DNA of 64,000 nt from Alphaproteobacteria bacterium (GTDB lineage: Bacteria > Pseudomonadota > Alphaproteobacteria > UBA8366), in contig JAJFJD010000057.1 of the NCBI GenBank assembly GCA_021774335.1, forward strand, positions 1 to 64,000. The letters are read 5' to 3'. A program made the position numbers and the translations under genes. Of this stretch, positions 17,771-27,747 are shown in pieces. The notes under the pieces are model-generated. The model was not told the origin of the DNA. It worked only from the letters and a program-made list of their open reading frames with translations, and did not search any database. Within the stretch, counting starts at the first letter, position 1; each line of letters opens with the position of its first letter.

Positions 17771-18952
17771 GTGGCGTCGAAACAAGAAACGTTGCATACG
17801 GTAAGCAAGGAAGCGGTCGCGAGAGCCGTCGAAGACCTGTCCTTTCTATCGCCTATCGAAGAAATCATCGATGATGCCCGGAACGGCCGGATGTTTGTGC
17901 TGGTCGACGACGAGGAGCGCGAGAACGAGGGCGACCTTGTGATCCCCGCGCAAATGGCCACGCCGGACACGATCAACTTCATGGCGATGCATGGCCGTGG
18001 CCTGATCTGTCTCGCTCTGACCACAAAGCGCTGCGATGAGCTGGGCCTTCAATTGATGGGGCAGCGCAACCAAAGCCGCCATCAAACCGCCTTCACCACG
18101 TCGATCGAAGCGAACGAGGGCGTTACCACGGGGATTTCAGCGCCCGACCGGGCGCGGACCGTAGCGGTGGCGATCGACCCGGAGCGTGGGGCCGACGATA
18201 TCGGTACTCCGGGGCATGTGTTCCCGTTGATGGCGCGTGACGGCGGCGTGCTGGTCCGTACTGGGCATACAGAAGCGTCGGTCGATATCGCCCGGCTTGC
18301 CGGCCTGAATCCGTCCGGTGTCATTTGCGAGATCATGAACGAGGACGGGACGATGTCTCGCCTCAACGATCTCATTCCTTTCGCGCAATTTCACGGGCTC
18401 AAGATCGGTGCGATCGCTGACCTTATCGCCTACCGTCTGCGGCACGACCGGATCATCGATCGCATAGCCGAAACGACTCTCGACAGCCGGTTCGGCGGCG
18501 AATTCAAGCTCAACGTCTATGGCAATCAGGTTTCCTATGCCGAGCATATCGCCCTGGTGAAGGGTGACGTTTCAGCCGGCGGACCCGTCCTGGTCCGGAT
18601 GCACGCGATCAATCTGCTCGACGACGTCCTTGGCGGTTTGAATAACGGCAAGTCCGGGGTGCTGCATGCCGCGATGGAGTTGATAGGGGAGCAGGAGCGG
18701 GGCGTCGTCGTCCTCATCCGGGAGCCGCGGTCCACGTCGCTGTCGGAGCAGGTTAAGTTCCGAGTTGCCCGCGAACGAGGCGAAACAGTGCCGCCTCCGG
18801 GCGCGCTGCGCGACTATGGTATCGGGGCGCAGATTCTGTTGGACCTCGGCATCTCGGAAATGATCCTTCTGTCGAATACCGAAAAAACGATTGTCGGATT
18901 GGATGGCTACGGTCTCAAAGTCACGGGCCAGCGTCCCATCCCCCTCAAGTGA
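17771..18952 (+). CDS. ribBX: RibBX: DHBP synthase fused to a degenerate GTP cyclohydrolase II-like domain
   Basis: The N-terminal domain is 3,4-dihydroxy-2-butanone-4-phosphate synthase, with [28 protein letters not shown] and [14 protein letters not shown] intact. The C-terminal half aligns with GTP cyclohydrolase II, but the zinc-site cysteines (normally C-x10-C-x-C after the RVH motif) are absent: the equivalent stretch reads [20 protein letters not shown]. It can therefore hardly open GTP. Such RibBX hybrids are known in proteobacteria, where a separate ribA supplies the activity. GTG 17771 is chosen because an upstream ATG (17729) overlaps ribE and GAG precedes the GTG. Confidence 0.88.
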   Translation: MASKQETLHTVSKEAVARAVEDLSFLSPIEEIIDDARNGRMFVLVDDEERENEGDLVIPAQMATPDTINFMAMHGRGLICLALTTKRCDELGLQLMGQRNQSRHQTAFTTSIEANEGVTTGISAPDRARTVAVAIDPERGADDIGTPGHVFPLMARDGGVLVRTGHTEASVDIARLAGLNPSGVICEIMNEDGTMSRLNDLIPFAQFHGLKIGAIADLIAYRLRHDRIIDRIAETTLDSRFGGEFKLNVYGNQVSYAEHIALVKGDVSAGGPVLVRMHAINLLDDVLGGLNNGKSGVLHAAMELIGEQERGVVVLIREPRSTSLSEQVKFRVARERGETVPPPGALRDYGIGAQILLDLGISEMILLSNTEKTIVGLDGYGLKVTGQRPIPLK

Positions 18953-18967
18953 TCGGATAGCTTGAAC

Positions 18968-19435
18968 ATGACCTATCCACCCCCGCATATCATGGTGATC
19001 GAGGCGCGTTTCTATGGCGAACTGGCCGATGAGATGCTTAAAGGCGCGGTAGCGGCGCTGGACGCGGCCGGGGCCACCCATGAGAGGTTCTCCGTTCCCG
19101 GCGCGTTCGAGATCCCAGCGGCCGTGCAGAGCGCTGTCCGCAGTATGGATTTCGCGCCGGAGCGCCGGCGGTTCGACGGCTATGTCACGCTCGGCTGCGT
19201 CATTCGCGGCGAGACAACCCATTACGACTATGTCTGCGGTGAGAGCGCGCGCGCCTTGATGGACCTGTCGACGCGCTATTCCTTGGCGCTCGGCTACGGC
19301 ATCCTGACCTGCGAAAATAGTGACCAAGCGTGGGCGCGTGCCGAGATCGACCAGGGTAACAAGGGCGCGGCCGCCGCCAATGCATGCTTGGAGATGATCG
19401 GCATCAAGAACCGGCTTGGGCTGTATCCCAGATGA
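18968..19435 (+). CDS. ribH: 6,7-dimethyl-8-ribityllumazine synthase
   Basis: Condenses the butanone phosphate from the RibB domain with the pyrimidine from RibD. Motifs are MVIEARFYGELADEMLKGA, VPGAFEIPAAVQ, VTLGCVIRGETTHYDYV with the catalytic histidine, and ILTCENSDQAWAR. The usual LT.(N/E)..Q segment is present with glutamate and serine. ATG 18968 is preferred over TTG 18962. The stop overlaps the nusB start (ATGA). It has 155 residues, the normal length, and assembles as pentamers or icosahedra in relatives. Confidence 0.95.
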   Translation: MTYPPPHIMVIEARFYGELADEMLKGAVAALDAAGATHERFSVPGAFEIPAAVQSAVRSMDFAPERRRFDGYVTLGCVIRGETTHYDYVCGESARALMDLSTRYSLALGYGILTCENSDQAWARAEIDQGNKGAAAANACLEMIGIKNRLGLYPR

Positions 19436-19947
19436 CGGGTGATAGGAAAACGCCGGTCGGCAGTCTGCGCCGCGGAGCTCGGGTTGCCGCCGTTCAGGCG
19501 TTGTATCAGATAGAATTGAATGGCGGGGCGCCGGACTCGGTCATCGCGGAATTCGAGATTTTCCGGCTTCGTCGCAACGTGGCCGATGTTCCGGTCGAGG
19601 TGCCCAGCGACATCGACGAGACGATGTTTGCAGACCTGGTCCAAGGCGTGACGGCCGGTATGGCCGCTGTCGACGCCTTGATCGAGGCGGCCCTGGACAA
19701 GAACCGAAGCGTCGCGCGCCTCGAAGTGATCATGCGGGCGATTTTGCGTGCCGGCGCCTTTGAGTTGTCGCGGCGCGACGACATCGATGCCGCCCTTACC
19801 ATTAGTGAGTATGTCGCGGTCGCGGATACCTTCTTCAACGATCGGGAGCCGGCCCTCGCGAACGCTGTTCTCGATCGGATCGCGCGGCACGTCGCTCAGG
19901 GTGATGAGGCGGCCGAGGCAGTCCACGATGCCGCAACAGACGGGTGA
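19432..19947 (+). CDS. nusB: Transcription antitermination factor NusB
   Basis: An all-helical RNA-binding factor acting with NusE (S10) at boxA of rRNA operons. The 171-residue protein starts with the arginine-rich GSLRRGARVAAVQALYQIELNG and ends with the typical DAALTISEYVAVADTFFNDREPALANAVLDRIA. ATG 19432 overlaps the ribH stop codon, and the last 20 bases overlap thiL. The rib-nusB-thiL order is widely conserved. Confidence 0.95.
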   Translation: MTGDRKTPVGSLRRGARVAAVQALYQIELNGGAPDSVIAEFEIFRLRRNVADVPVEVPSDIDETMFADLVQGVTAGMAAVDALIEAALDKNRSVARLEVIMRAILRAGAFELSRRDDIDAALTISEYVAVADTFFNDREPALANAVLDRIARHVAQGDEAAEAVHDAATDG

Positions 19948-20911
19948 ATTTGAAAGAATTGCGACGTTTTTCGCGCCCCTAACCGAAAACATACCAGGGG
20001 CGCTAGGGCTCCGCGACGACGCTGCGGTACTTGAGCCGTCGCCAGGGTGCGACTTGGTCGTCACAACCGATACCATTGTCGAAACGGTGCATTTCGTTGG
20101 CGACGAGCCCGCGGACTTGGTGGCCCGGAAACTTCTGCGGGTAAATCTGTCGGATCTGGCGGCAATGGGCGCACGGCCATACGCCTATACCCTGAACGTC
20201 GCATTTCCCGACAAGATCGGCGATGCGTGGCTTGCCGATTTCGTGGCGGGGCTTGCATCGGATCAAAAAGAGTTCGGCATTGCGCTGGCGGGCGGTGACA
20301 GCGTGTCCACAGTCGGGCCCGTCACGCTCACCATCACGGCAATCGGCGAGGTTGCGTCGGGCACGGCGCTTCGACGAACAACGGCACAGGCGGACGATCT
20401 TGTCTATGTGACCGGGACCATCGGCGATGGCGCGCTCGGGCTGCAAGTGCTGCGTGGCGGTGTAACCGGATTGGGGCCTGCGTTCGAGGAATCGCTCGTG
20501 ACGCGATACCGGCTGCCGCAGCCGCGTCTCGGCGTCGGGCGGGCGATCTGCGGGATCGCCAGCGCGGCGACGGACGTATCGGATGGTTTGGTGGCCGATC
20601 TCGGCCATATCGCCGATGGGTCGGACTTGGCGGTCGTCATCGACGCGGAACAGGTGCCCTTGTCTGGCGCAGCCCATGCGGTGATGGCGGGCGATCCGGC
20701 GCGGCTGGAAACGATCCTGACTGGCGGCGACGACTACGAACTGGTTTTTGCGGTGCCGCCGACGGAAAAAGGCCAATTGGATGCCATTGCGACGGAGGCC
20801 GGCGTAGCGCTGACGCCGATTGGCAGCTTCGAACCGGGCGCTGGCGTGCGGGTTCGGGGACCTGATGGTGAAGATTTGGAATTTCAGCAGGCCGGATACA
20901 GTCATCGATAA
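19928..20911 (+). CDS. thiL: Thiamine-monophosphate kinase
   Basis: Phosphorylates thiamine monophosphate to thiamine diphosphate with ATP. The 327-residue protein has the PurM/ThiL fold: GLRDDAAVLEPSPG, TTDTIVETVHFVGDE, RVNLSDLAAMGARPYAYTLN, GGDSVSTVGPVTLTITAIG, DVSDGLVADLGHIA and GGDDYELVFAVPP. ATG 19928 lies within the end of nusB; the longer frame from 19748 has no homology. Last clear gene of the rib-nusB-thiL unit. No TPP riboswitch is visible. Confidence 0.95.
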   Translation: MPQQTGEFERIATFFAPLTENIPGALGLRDDAAVLEPSPGCDLVVTTDTIVETVHFVGDEPADLVARKLLRVNLSDLAAMGARPYAYTLNVAFPDKIGDAWLADFVAGLASDQKEFGIALAGGDSVSTVGPVTLTITAIGEVASGTALRRTTAQADDLVYVTGTIGDGALGLQVLRGGVTGLGPAFEESLVTRYRLPQPRLGVGRAICGIASAATDVSDGLVADLGHIADGSDLAVVIDAEQVPLSGAAHAVMAGDPARLETILTGGDDYELVFAVPPTEKGQLDAIATEAGVALTPIGSFEPGAGVRVRGPDGEDLEFQQAGYSHR

Positions 20912-21019
20912 ACAGATATCGATTATCTGATGGCGGCGATTCGGCTTTGTGGATATACCTGTCGCCACGACCTTGGAAGACGGCTGAATTAACTTGTCCA
21001 GGATTGGCGTGCCTAGGCC

Positions 21020-21508
21020 ATGAAAAAAATCATCATCATTGTTGTGGTGATCCTTCTGCTGGCCGGAGGCGGGGCAGCCGCGTTCTTTTTCTTGCAGCAG
21101 AACGAAACCAGCACCGCCGCCGGCGAAGCTGGTGAGGCTGGCCAAGAACAAGCGGCTGGCGAGGTCGATGCCAAGAATAAGGACGATCCGAACTATCTCG
21201 ATATGGAAAACCTCGCGATCCCGGTCATCCGGAATCGGCGGATCGAGAAGCATGTGATCTTGAAAGTATCCCTTGAGATGATGGACGATGACGCGCTGGA
21301 AGATTCTAAGCCCTATATGCCGCGCCTCAAGGATGCCTTCATCAAGGACCTTTACGACTACTACTCGTACCAATCACCCGGCCAGAAAATCAACACGGAA
21401 GCGATCAAAATCCGGCTCAAGGTTGCGGGCGATAAAGTCGTCGGCCAAGGAAAGATCCGGAAGGTACTTATTCAGGCGGCCTTTCAGCGGAGCGCCGGAA
21501 CGAATTAA
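21020..21508 (+). CDS. FliL-family membrane protein
   Basis: A 162-residue protein with one N-terminal membrane anchor (residues about 3-27, IIIIVVVILLLAGGGAAAFF) followed by an Ala/Glu-rich linker and a periplasmic FliL domain (DMENLAIPVIRNRRIEKHV, LKVSLEMMDDDALED, IKDLYDYYSYQ). FliL associates with flagellar stators at the basal body. No other flagellar gene is nearby, so this is an isolated copy; a chemoreceptor gene follows 3 kb further. The N-terminus shows MKKIIII with no strong ribosome site. Confidence 0.82.
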   Translation: MKKIIIIVVVILLLAGGGAAAFFFLQQNETSTAAGEAGEAGQEQAAGEVDAKNKDDPNYLDMENLAIPVIRNRRIEKHVILKVSLEMMDDDALEDSKPYMPRLKDAFIKDLYDYYSYQSPGQKINTEAIKIRLKVAGDKVVGQGKIRKVLIQAAFQRSAGTN

Positions 21509-22002
21509 GGCGTCGCATACCGAATACGGTTTGCTTCGGAGGTTCAATCCGCCGTCAAACCGGTTTGAATTGGCTGATACGAGCGCGCTGCACAGCGAAT
21601 CCATCCTGCATTTCCTGCGATACGCCGGTCCAACCGGATTGGCGACTCAAAGACCGGTCAAATTCCCGTATGCCGTCTCCACCGTTGCGGTGCTGCGCCG
21701 GGTGAATTTCGAAGATTTCCGTTAGCCTATTGTAACCGATTGAAATATCGATGAAATGACAGGAGCATGTTGGGCTGATGGATGCCGATAGCCGCAGAAG
21801 GATTGGACAGCGTAATCCTATACCGTCCTGACCGATCCGGCCGTTTTGGCACTGTGGATGGGCGGTTGCCAATTCCGTGCCGTTCTGGCATGTTCCCGCC
21901 GCTTTTACGCGGCCCGTTTTCATCGAGTGCATCGAGGGGAATTAAACGGGTTCCGCTTGGCAATTTTCTCAGGTTCCTCCAGAACAAAACCAGGATCGAG
22001 AG
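21509..22002. other. 494-base gap between fliL-like gene and hppA
   Basis: I see no supportable gene here. It holds a perfect 14-bp palindrome at 21555-21568 (listed separately), several GACCGGT-like words around 21626-21658, and, at its end, AGGATCGAG as the hppA ribosome site. Short frames in the gap have no start context or recognisable product. It probably contains the hppA promoter. Confidence 0.4.
21555..21568. promoter_or_regulatory. 14-bp perfect palindrome in the hppA upstream region
   Basis: TCAAACCGGTTTGA is a perfect palindrome. It shares the AACCGGTT core with the palindrome at 10187-10200. An operator role is possible but unproven. Confidence 0.3.
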
Positions 22003-24099
22003 ATGCTCGTTTTCGTAATTGTTTGTGGGTTGCTCGCCGTTCTGTACGGCATTTTCGCAAGCCGGTCCGTCCTAAGTGCAAGTGCTGGTAATGAGCGCAT
22101 GCAGGAAATCGCCAGCGCCATCCAGGAAGGCGCCAGTGCTTATCTAAACCGACAGTATTCGGCGATCGGATTGGTCGGCATTGCTATTGCCGTCATTCTC
22201 TACTTCCTGTTGGGTTGGAAAGTTGCCGTCGGCTATCTGATCGGCGCCATCCTTTCCGGTGCGACCGGATATATCGGCATGCATATCTCGGTTCGCGCCA
22301 ACGTGCGGACGACGGAAGCGGCTCGATCCAGCTTGGCGGAAGGGCTCAACGTGTCCTTCAAGGCGGGCACGGTGACGGGCATGCTCGTAGCCGGCTTGGC
22401 ACTGCTTTCGGTCTCGGTCTACTACGGGTTCCTTCTGAACCAGGGCGCCACCGGCCGCGACATTGTCGATCCGCTGGTCGCACTTGGCTTCGGCGCATCG
22501 CTGATCTCGATCTTTGCACGGCTTGGCGGCGGCATCTTCACCAAGGGTGCGGACGTCGGCGCGGACCTCGTCGGTAAGGTCGAAGCGGGGATCCCCGAAG
22601 ACGATCCCCGGAACCCGGCCGTGATCGCGGACAATGTCGGTGACAATGTCGGCGACTGTGCCGGCATGGCGGCGGACCTGTTCGAGACCTACGTGGTTTC
22701 GGTGGTTGCCACCATGGTGCTGGCCTCGATCTTCTTCAGCAGCGATGTGGCCCCGGCCGTCATGATGTACCCGCTGATGATTGGCGCGGTTTGCATCATT
22801 ACCTCGATAGCCTCGACCTTCTTCGTCCGCCTCGGCGCAAGCCAGAACATCATGGCCGCGCTTTACAAGGGCTTTATCGCCAGCGCCGTGTTGTCGGCGA
22901 TCGCACTCTGGCCGGTGACCGAATACGTCCTTGGCATGGGTACCGAATTCACCGTCGGCGATAAGCAGTTCACCGGCAGGAGCCTGTTCTACTGTGGCGT
23001 GATCGGCCTGGTTCTGACCGGTCTGCTCATCTGGGTAACCGAATACTACACCAGCACGGAATACCGCCCGGTGCGGTCGGTTGCGCAGGCGTCCACGACG
23101 GGCCACGGCACCAACGTTATCCAAGGCCTCGCCATCTCGATGGAAGCCACGGCGATCCCGGCGATCCTGATCTGCGCCGCGATCATCGGGACCTACCTAT
23201 TGGCGGGCCTCTTTGGGATCGCGATCGCGGTCACCGCGATGCTGGCGCTTGCCGGTATCGTGGTCGCGTTGGACGCCTACGGTCCGGTAACGGATAACGC
23301 GGGCGGTATTGCGGAGATGGCGGAACTTGATGAGGCCGTCCGTAAGACGACCGATGCCCTGGACGCAGTCGGTAATACCACCAAGGCCGTGACCAAGGGC
23401 TATGCGATCGGCTCCGCCGGTCTTGGCGCGTTGGTGTTATTCGCCGCATATACCCAGGACCTGGCGTATTTCAGCGCGAATGCCGACAAGTTCCCGTATT
23501 TTGCGGGGGTGAAGGTCGACTTCTCGCTGTCCAATCCGTTTGTGGTGGTCGGCCTCTTCATGGGCGGCCTGTTGCCCTATCTCTTCGGTGCGATGGGCAT
23601 GACCGCGGTTGGCCGGGCTGCTGGGTCGGTGGTGAACGAGGTTCGCCGCCAGTTCAAGGAGATCCCTGGCATCATGGAAGGCACGGGCAAGCCGGAGTAC
23701 GGCCGCTGTGTCGACATGCTGACCAAGGCGGCGATCAAGGAAATGATCATTCCGTCGATGCTGCCGGTGCTCTCGCCTATTGTCCTCTACTTCATCATCC
23801 TCGTGATTGCCGGCAAGTCGGCGGCTCTGTCCGCGGTCGGAGCGATGCTCCTGGGCGTGATCGTGACGGGGCTGTTCGTCGCCATCTCGATGACCGCTGG
23901 TGGTGGTGCTTGGGACAACGCCAAGAAATACATCGAGGACGGCAATCTCGGCGGTAAGAACTCCGAGGCGCATAAGGCAGCCGTGACGGGCGATACGGTT
24001 GGTGATCCTTATAAGGACACTGCTGGTCCCGCGGTCAATCCGATGATCAAGATCACCAATATCGTGGCACTCTTGATGCTGGCGATGATGGCGCACTAA
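22003..24099 (+). CDS. hppA: K+-independent proton-translocating pyrophosphatase
   Basis: An integral membrane pump of 698 residues and about 16 helices that couples pyrophosphate hydrolysis to proton export. The catalytic loop reads [20 protein letters not shown] followed by [20 protein letters not shown], and a second acidic site lies in [17 protein letters not shown]. The potassium-dependence position has lysine ([16 protein letters not shown]), the mark of the K+-independent class known from Rhodospirillum rubrum. ATG 22003 follows AGGATCGAG. It likely conserves energy or keeps the proton gradient under low-energy conditions. A strong terminator follows. Confidence 0.97.
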   Translation: MLVFVIVCGLLAVLYGIFASRSVLSASAGNERMQEIASAIQEGASAYLNRQYSAIGLVGIAIAVILYFLLGWKVAVGYLIGAILSGATGYIGMHISVRANVRTTEAARSSLAEGLNVSFKAGTVTGMLVAGLALLSVSVYYGFLLNQGATGRDIVDPLVALGFGASLISIFARLGGGIFTKGADVGADLVGKVEAGIPEDDPRNPAVIADNVGDNVGDCAGMAADLFETYVVSVVATMVLASIFFSSDVAPAVMMYPLMIGAVCIITSIASTFFVRLGASQNIMAALYKGFIASAVLSAIALWPVTEYVLGMGTEFTVGDKQFTGRSLFYCGVIGLVLTGLLIWVTEYYTSTEYRPVRSVAQASTTGHGTNVIQGLAISMEATAIPAILICAAIIGTYLLAGLFGIAIAVTAMLALAGIVVALDAYGPVTDNAGGIAEMAELDEAVRKTTDALDAVGNTTKAVTKGYAIGSAGLGALVLFAAYTQDLAYFSANADKFPYFAGVKVDFSLSNPFVVVGLFMGGLLPYLFGAMGMTAVGRAAGSVVNEVRRQFKEIPGIMEGTGKPEYGRCVDMLTKAAIKEMIIPSMLPVLSPIVLYFIILVIAGKSAALSAVGAMLLGVIVTGLFVAISMTAGGGAWDNAKKYIEDGNLGGKNSEAHKAAVTGDTVGDPYKDTAGPAVNPMIKITNIVALLMLAMMAH

Positions 24100-24124
24100 G
24101 CCTCTCGATACCGACGTTAGAAAG

Positions 24125-24156
24125 AACCCCCTGGGCGATGTGCCCGGGGGGTTTTT
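24125..24156 (+). terminator. Intrinsic terminator after hppA
   Basis: CCCCCTGGGC (24127-24136) pairs with GCCCGGGGGG (24142-24151), with one wobble pair, followed by GTTTTTCTTT. Confidence 0.92.
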
Positions 24157-24525
24157 CTTTATGCCTGCCTAAACGGATAAAACCGCGTTGGGTTGTCAAA
24201 TCTGGCGGTGTATCCAGCCGCCAAACTCGGCACACCGCCGACGCCGCCGTATGCAATTATAAAGGGTGATGGCCGTCACTCATTAATCTTTAATAAATTC
24301 TCATTAAGTTGATTGAATGACAATTAGATGCAACCTCGAAGATCCACTATCAAAGCGGGTAGCACCGTTACGGTTTCCTTCTATGGGTGTGAGAATTCGG
24401 CAATCAGGTAAGAGTTTCATTAAAGAATTCGGACACTTATAGGTCGTTTCACACAATCATTCAGTCGCGCAGGCACCGGGATGGTGCTCGGATGAGACGT
24501 AAACTTCTTGTTCGGGAGAACATTA
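24157..24525. other. Gap between hppA terminator and chemoreceptor gene
   Basis: About 370 bases without a gene. The stretch 24280-24440 is AT-rich with several TTAA words, but none at the seven-base CtrA spacing. It probably carries the chemoreceptor promoter. A small TGGCGG/CCGCCA inverted repeat lies at 24203-24223. Confidence 0.35.
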
Positions 24526-26535
24526 ATGTCGTTTTTGAACAACCTTTCGATTAGTAAAAAAATCAACGGCGGTTTTGGTAGCGCTGTTCTATTGCTAGTT
24601 ATTGTTGCGGCTGTCGTGGTCATGTCGCTGTTTTCGGTCAATGGAAACTTCGTCGAATTTCGCCGGTTGGCGTTTTCGGCAAATGATGTCGGGCAGGTTC
24701 AGGCGAACATGCTCCAGACCAGCCTTGGCGTGAAGGATTTCATTATCAACGGCACCGATGAGAGTATCGATCGGGTTCGGAAACGTGCGAAGGAAACGGT
24801 CCGTCTGGCCGATGCGGCACTGAAACAAGAAGACGATCCGGCGCGGCGGAAGGTGATCCAAGGCGTTCAGGAAAAAGTTAAGGCCTATGCGGCGGCCTTC
24901 GAGACCGTAACTATCCTGCAGGGTAAACGGACGGCGGTGATGACGACGATGGCGACTGTCGGTCCGCAGGTCGAGAAGGCGCTCATCGACATCATGGCGG
25001 GCGCTTATGAAGGCGGGAACGTGAACGCCGCCTATTTCGCGGGGCTTGCTTTGCGCGATGTGCTGCTGGGACGCCTCTATGCCAATCGCTACCTCGTGGA
25101 GAACAGCGAGAAGGCGTTCGAGAGCGCATCCGAAGCGTTGGATGCATTCAGCGAGTCGTCCCTGATCATGATGACGAATTTCGAGAAGCCGGAACATCAG
25201 GAACTCGGCGAAAAGGCGATCGCGGCAGCCGAGCAATATCAGAACGCGTTGATAGACGTCTTCAAGGCCACCAGCGAGCGAAACGATATCATTAAGAACA
25301 CCTTGGATAAGAACGGTCCGGACGTCATCAAGAGCATCGAGACATTCAAGAACGAGGTCGTCAAACGTGAAGTCGCCATCGGCGAGCAGTCGAAATCGGC
25401 GGTCCAAACGGCCGTTTCGAGTGCCATTCTCGTTTCGGCGGTAGCGGTTGTCTTTGCGATCGCGGCGGCCTTTCTGATCGGCCGCGGCATCACCGGCCCA
25501 GTTCAGTCGCTGACCCAAGCGATGCGGCGGTTGGCCGATAAAGAGATGGATATCGAAATTCCGGCAACCGACAACAAGGACGAAGTCGGCAACATGGCAC
25601 GAGCCGTCCTGGTGTTCCGCGAGAATATGGTCAAGGCGGACCAGCTTGCGGCGGAGCAAGAAAGTCAGCAGGCGGCTCGCGAGGAACGGACACGGCGGAT
25701 CGAAGAATTGAACCACACGTTCGATCAGAGCGTTAGCGGCGTGCTCGACACCGTCGTGTCGGCAACCTCGCAGTTGTTGGGAACGTCGAACAACATGTCG
25801 TCCATCGCCGAGGAGACCTCGAACCAGTCTTCTGCCGCGGCTGCGGCTGCCGAGCAGGCGAATTCGAATGTGCAGATGGTTGCGGCATCGGCCGAGGAAC
25901 TGGCTGGGTCCATCCGTGAAATTGGGCAGCAGGTCGAGGAGTCGAGCGATATCATGCGGACCGCGACTAGCAAGGCGCAATCGACGCATGCGGCGATCGA
26001 AGGTTTGGCCGGCTCGTCCGAGCGCATCGGCGAGGTCGTTGAGCTCATCACCGATATTGCGGAGAAGACTAATCTGCTCGCGCTGAATGCTACGATCGAG
26101 GCGGCTCGCGCCGGCGATGCCGGCAAAGGCTTTGCCGTCGTTGCCAGCGAGGTAAAGGCGCTGGCGACCCAGACCGCTTCTGCGACAGAGGAGATCGGCG
26201 AGCAGATTCAGGCGGTCCAGACGCAGACCCGAAACTCGGTCGGCGCGATACAGGAAATCGTCGACACTATCGAGCATATGAACAAGGTCGCGACTGCGAT
26301 TTCCAGCGCGGTTGAAGAACAAAGCGCCGCTACCCAGGAAATTGCGCGCAACGTTCAGGAGGCTTCATCGGGAAGTGACGAGGTCAGCCGCAACATTCAG
26401 GGCGTCACCGATGCGGCTACGCGTGTGGGCAGTGCCAGCGGGGAGGTGCAATCCTCGACCGAAGCCCTATCCGAGCAATCCGATAGCTTGCGGAAGCTGG
26501 TTCAGGACTTCCTAGGCGACATCCGCGCCGCCTAG
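24526..26535 (+). CDS. Methyl-accepting chemotaxis protein
   Basis: A 669-residue chemoreceptor. The order is: cytoplasmic start [18 protein letters not shown], first membrane helix (about 15-35), a long helical periplasmic ligand domain of about 250 residues, second membrane helix ([20 protein letters not shown]), HAMP domain ([17 protein letters not shown] to [13 protein letters not shown]), then the coiled signalling domain with the hairpin tip [20 protein letters not shown]. It senses an unknown ligand and controls CheA. ATG 24526 is preceded by GGGAGAA; the frame opens at TTG 24508. No che genes are adjacent. Confidence 0.95.
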   Translation: MSFLNNLSISKKINGGFGSAVLLLVIVAAVVVMSLFSVNGNFVEFRRLAFSANDVGQVQANMLQTSLGVKDFIINGTDESIDRVRKRAKETVRLADAALKQEDDPARRKVIQGVQEKVKAYAAAFETVTILQGKRTAVMTTMATVGPQVEKALIDIMAGAYEGGNVNAAYFAGLALRDVLLGRLYANRYLVENSEKAFESASEALDAFSESSLIMMTNFEKPEHQELGEKAIAAAEQYQNALIDVFKATSERNDIIKNTLDKNGPDVIKSIETFKNEVVKREVAIGEQSKSAVQTAVSSAILVSAVAVVFAIAAAFLIGRGITGPVQSLTQAMRRLADKEMDIEIPATDNKDEVGNMARAVLVFRENMVKADQLAAEQESQQAAREERTRRIEELNHTFDQSVSGVLDTVVSATSQLLGTSNNMSSIAEETSNQSSAAAAAAEQANSNVQMVAASAEELAGSIREIGQQVEESSDIMRTATSKAQSTHAAIEGLAGSSERIGEVVELITDIAEKTNLLALNATIEAARAGDAGKGFAVVASEVKALATQTASATEEIGEQIQAVQTQTRNSVGAIQEIVDTIEHMNKVATAISSAVEEQSAATQEIARNVQEASSGSDEVSRNIQGVTDAATRVGSASGEVQSSTEALSEQSDSLRKLVQDFLGDIRAA

Positions 26536-26545
26536 GCGCAAGAAA

Positions 26546-26568
26546 CCCGGCGACCAAGGTCGCCGGGT
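26546..26568. terminator. Hairpin between converging chemoreceptor and bamE genes
   Basis: CCCGGCGACC-AA(G)-GGTCGCCGGG is a near-perfect ten-base stem. On the minus strand it is followed by TTTCTT, giving a plausible terminator for bamE; on the plus strand no T run follows. Confidence 0.6.
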
Positions 26569-26607
26569 GCAACGTACCGAACGGTAGGTGGAAAAGACGG
26601 TGTGGTG

Positions 26608-27039
26608 CTACAGGCCGCCGCCGAGATTGCCGAAAATTTGTTCGAAAAATCCGATTGAGTGGCCCGATGTCGGGGTTTCGCGCGTGACCACATCGACGTC
26701 GCGGGAGTCGTCCTTGCTGTATTGCTGGACCATCTCAACGCGCCCGACATCGTCGAAATAGACGGCGATCACTTGCTGGGCCGTCAGGTCGGGCTTGAAA
26801 AAGGCCACGCGTTTGGTCTGGCGGCCGATGTAGTACCAGACCTGCGAATCAAATGTCCCCTCGGTCGACGGCGGGCCCAGTTGTCGGATCACGTCCCGGC
26901 GGGTCGTCTTCCCAACGATAACACCCGCTATCTGCGCCTCGGTCAGGAAGTTGCCGCGGACTTCTTTGTGGCCGCTGCATGCCGCCAGCGCAGCCATCAG
27001 GCCGAAGACCAGAACCAAATGACGCATTAGTCTAATCAT
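26608..27039 (-). CDS. bamE: Outer-membrane assembly lipoprotein BamE
   Basis: A 143-residue SmpA/OmlA-family lipoprotein, part of the BAM complex that inserts beta-barrel proteins. The signal ends in a lipobox AALAAC with the lipidated cysteine at residue 21. The BamE domain shows IVGKTTRRDVIRQLGPPSTEG, QVWYYIGRQTKR and VIAVYFDDVGRV. Its gene faces the ubiquinol-cytochrome c chaperone gene head to head, an arrangement typical of alphaproteobacteria. A start at the fifth codon (27027) is also possible. Confidence 0.9.
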   Translation of the reverse strand: MIRLMRHLVLVFGLMAALAACSGHKEVRGNFLTEAQIAGVIVGKTTRRDVIRQLGPPSTEGTFDSQVWYYIGRQTKRVAFFKPDLTAQQVIAVYFDDVGRVEMVQQYSKDDSRDVDVVTRETPTSGHSIGFFEQIFGNLGGGL

Positions 27040-27177
27040 TACAAAAGTGCCATTTTCCGCGGCGCATGCTCAACGCCATTGCATTAGGGGCCATTCTACT
27101 AATATAGGTGCGCAAATGGTGCAACAAATGGTCGCTGAGCCATAGGCCGATGGTTCCAGTGCGATTGAAGGATTTAG

Positions 27178-27747
27178 ATGAGGCTCAACCCGACGAAATG
27201 GTTTCGCAAGGATCCGCAAATGGATGCGGCTCGCCGCCTCTATGTCGTCATCGTGGAACAGGCCCGGCATCCCGCCTTCTACACTACATGCGGCGTTCCG
27301 GACACGGTGACAGGCCGGTTCGATCTGATTGCGCTGCATGGTTTCCTGGTGATGAACCGATTGAAAGACGGCAACGCAACGCGACAGCTGGCGCAGGCCA
27401 TCTCCGATGTCGTGGTGGACGACATGGATCGGAATTTACGCGAAATGGGGACGGGCGATCTCGCCGTGGGCAAGAAGGTCAAACGCGTCATGGAAGGCTA
27501 TTTCGGCCGGCTTGAGGGATATAAGCAAGCGTTGTCAGGTGACGACGATGGCCTTGCGGCGGCGCTCCGCCGGAATCTCTTCGCCGCCGCGACGCCGTCC
27601 GATGGGCAACTTGCCGCTGTCGTCGGTTATGTGCGCCGCGAAGCCGCCGGGCTCGGCGATCAGGCAATCGACCGTTTGGAGGCTGGGGCCGTTGCATTCG
27701 GGCCGCCGCCGTCCGATGTCGAGTTGGAGGAGTGTCATGCCGGTTGA
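27178..27747 (+). CDS. Ubiquinol-cytochrome c chaperone (CBP3/UBCC) family protein
   Basis: A 189-residue protein of the CBP3/Ubiq_cyt_C_chap family, which in mitochondria helps assemble the cytochrome bc1 complex. The characteristic stretches are FYTTCGVPDTVTGRFDLIAL, HGFLVMNRLK and DVVVDDMDRNLREMGTGDLA, followed by KKVKRVMEGYFGRLEGY. The bacterial role is inferred from the family. It overlaps the DUF177 gene by 11 bases and starts the operon that leads to rpmF and plsX. Confidence 0.9.
   Translation: MRLNPTKWFRKDPQMDAARRLYVVIVEQARHPAFYTTCGVPDTVTGRFDLIALHGFLVMNRLKDGNATRQLAQAISDVVVDDMDRNLREMGTGDLAVGKKVKRVMEGYFGRLEGYKQALSGDDDGLAAALRRNLFAAATPSDGQLAAVVGYVRREAAGLGDQAIDRLEAGAVAFGPPPSDVELEECHAG

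Noticed and set aside
20904..20923. Inverted repeat ATCGATA-N6-TATCGAT at the thiL stop as a terminator
   Set aside because: The stem is AT-rich and weak, and no T run follows.
20003..21373. A 456-codon antisense frame over thiL and the FliL-like gene
   Set aside because: It crosses two real genes on the other strand and has no family features.
24595..26322. A 575-codon antisense frame under the chemoreceptor gene
   Set aside because: The composition (Arg/Leu/Asp-rich, no domain) is that of a shadow frame, and the chemoreceptor is unambiguous.
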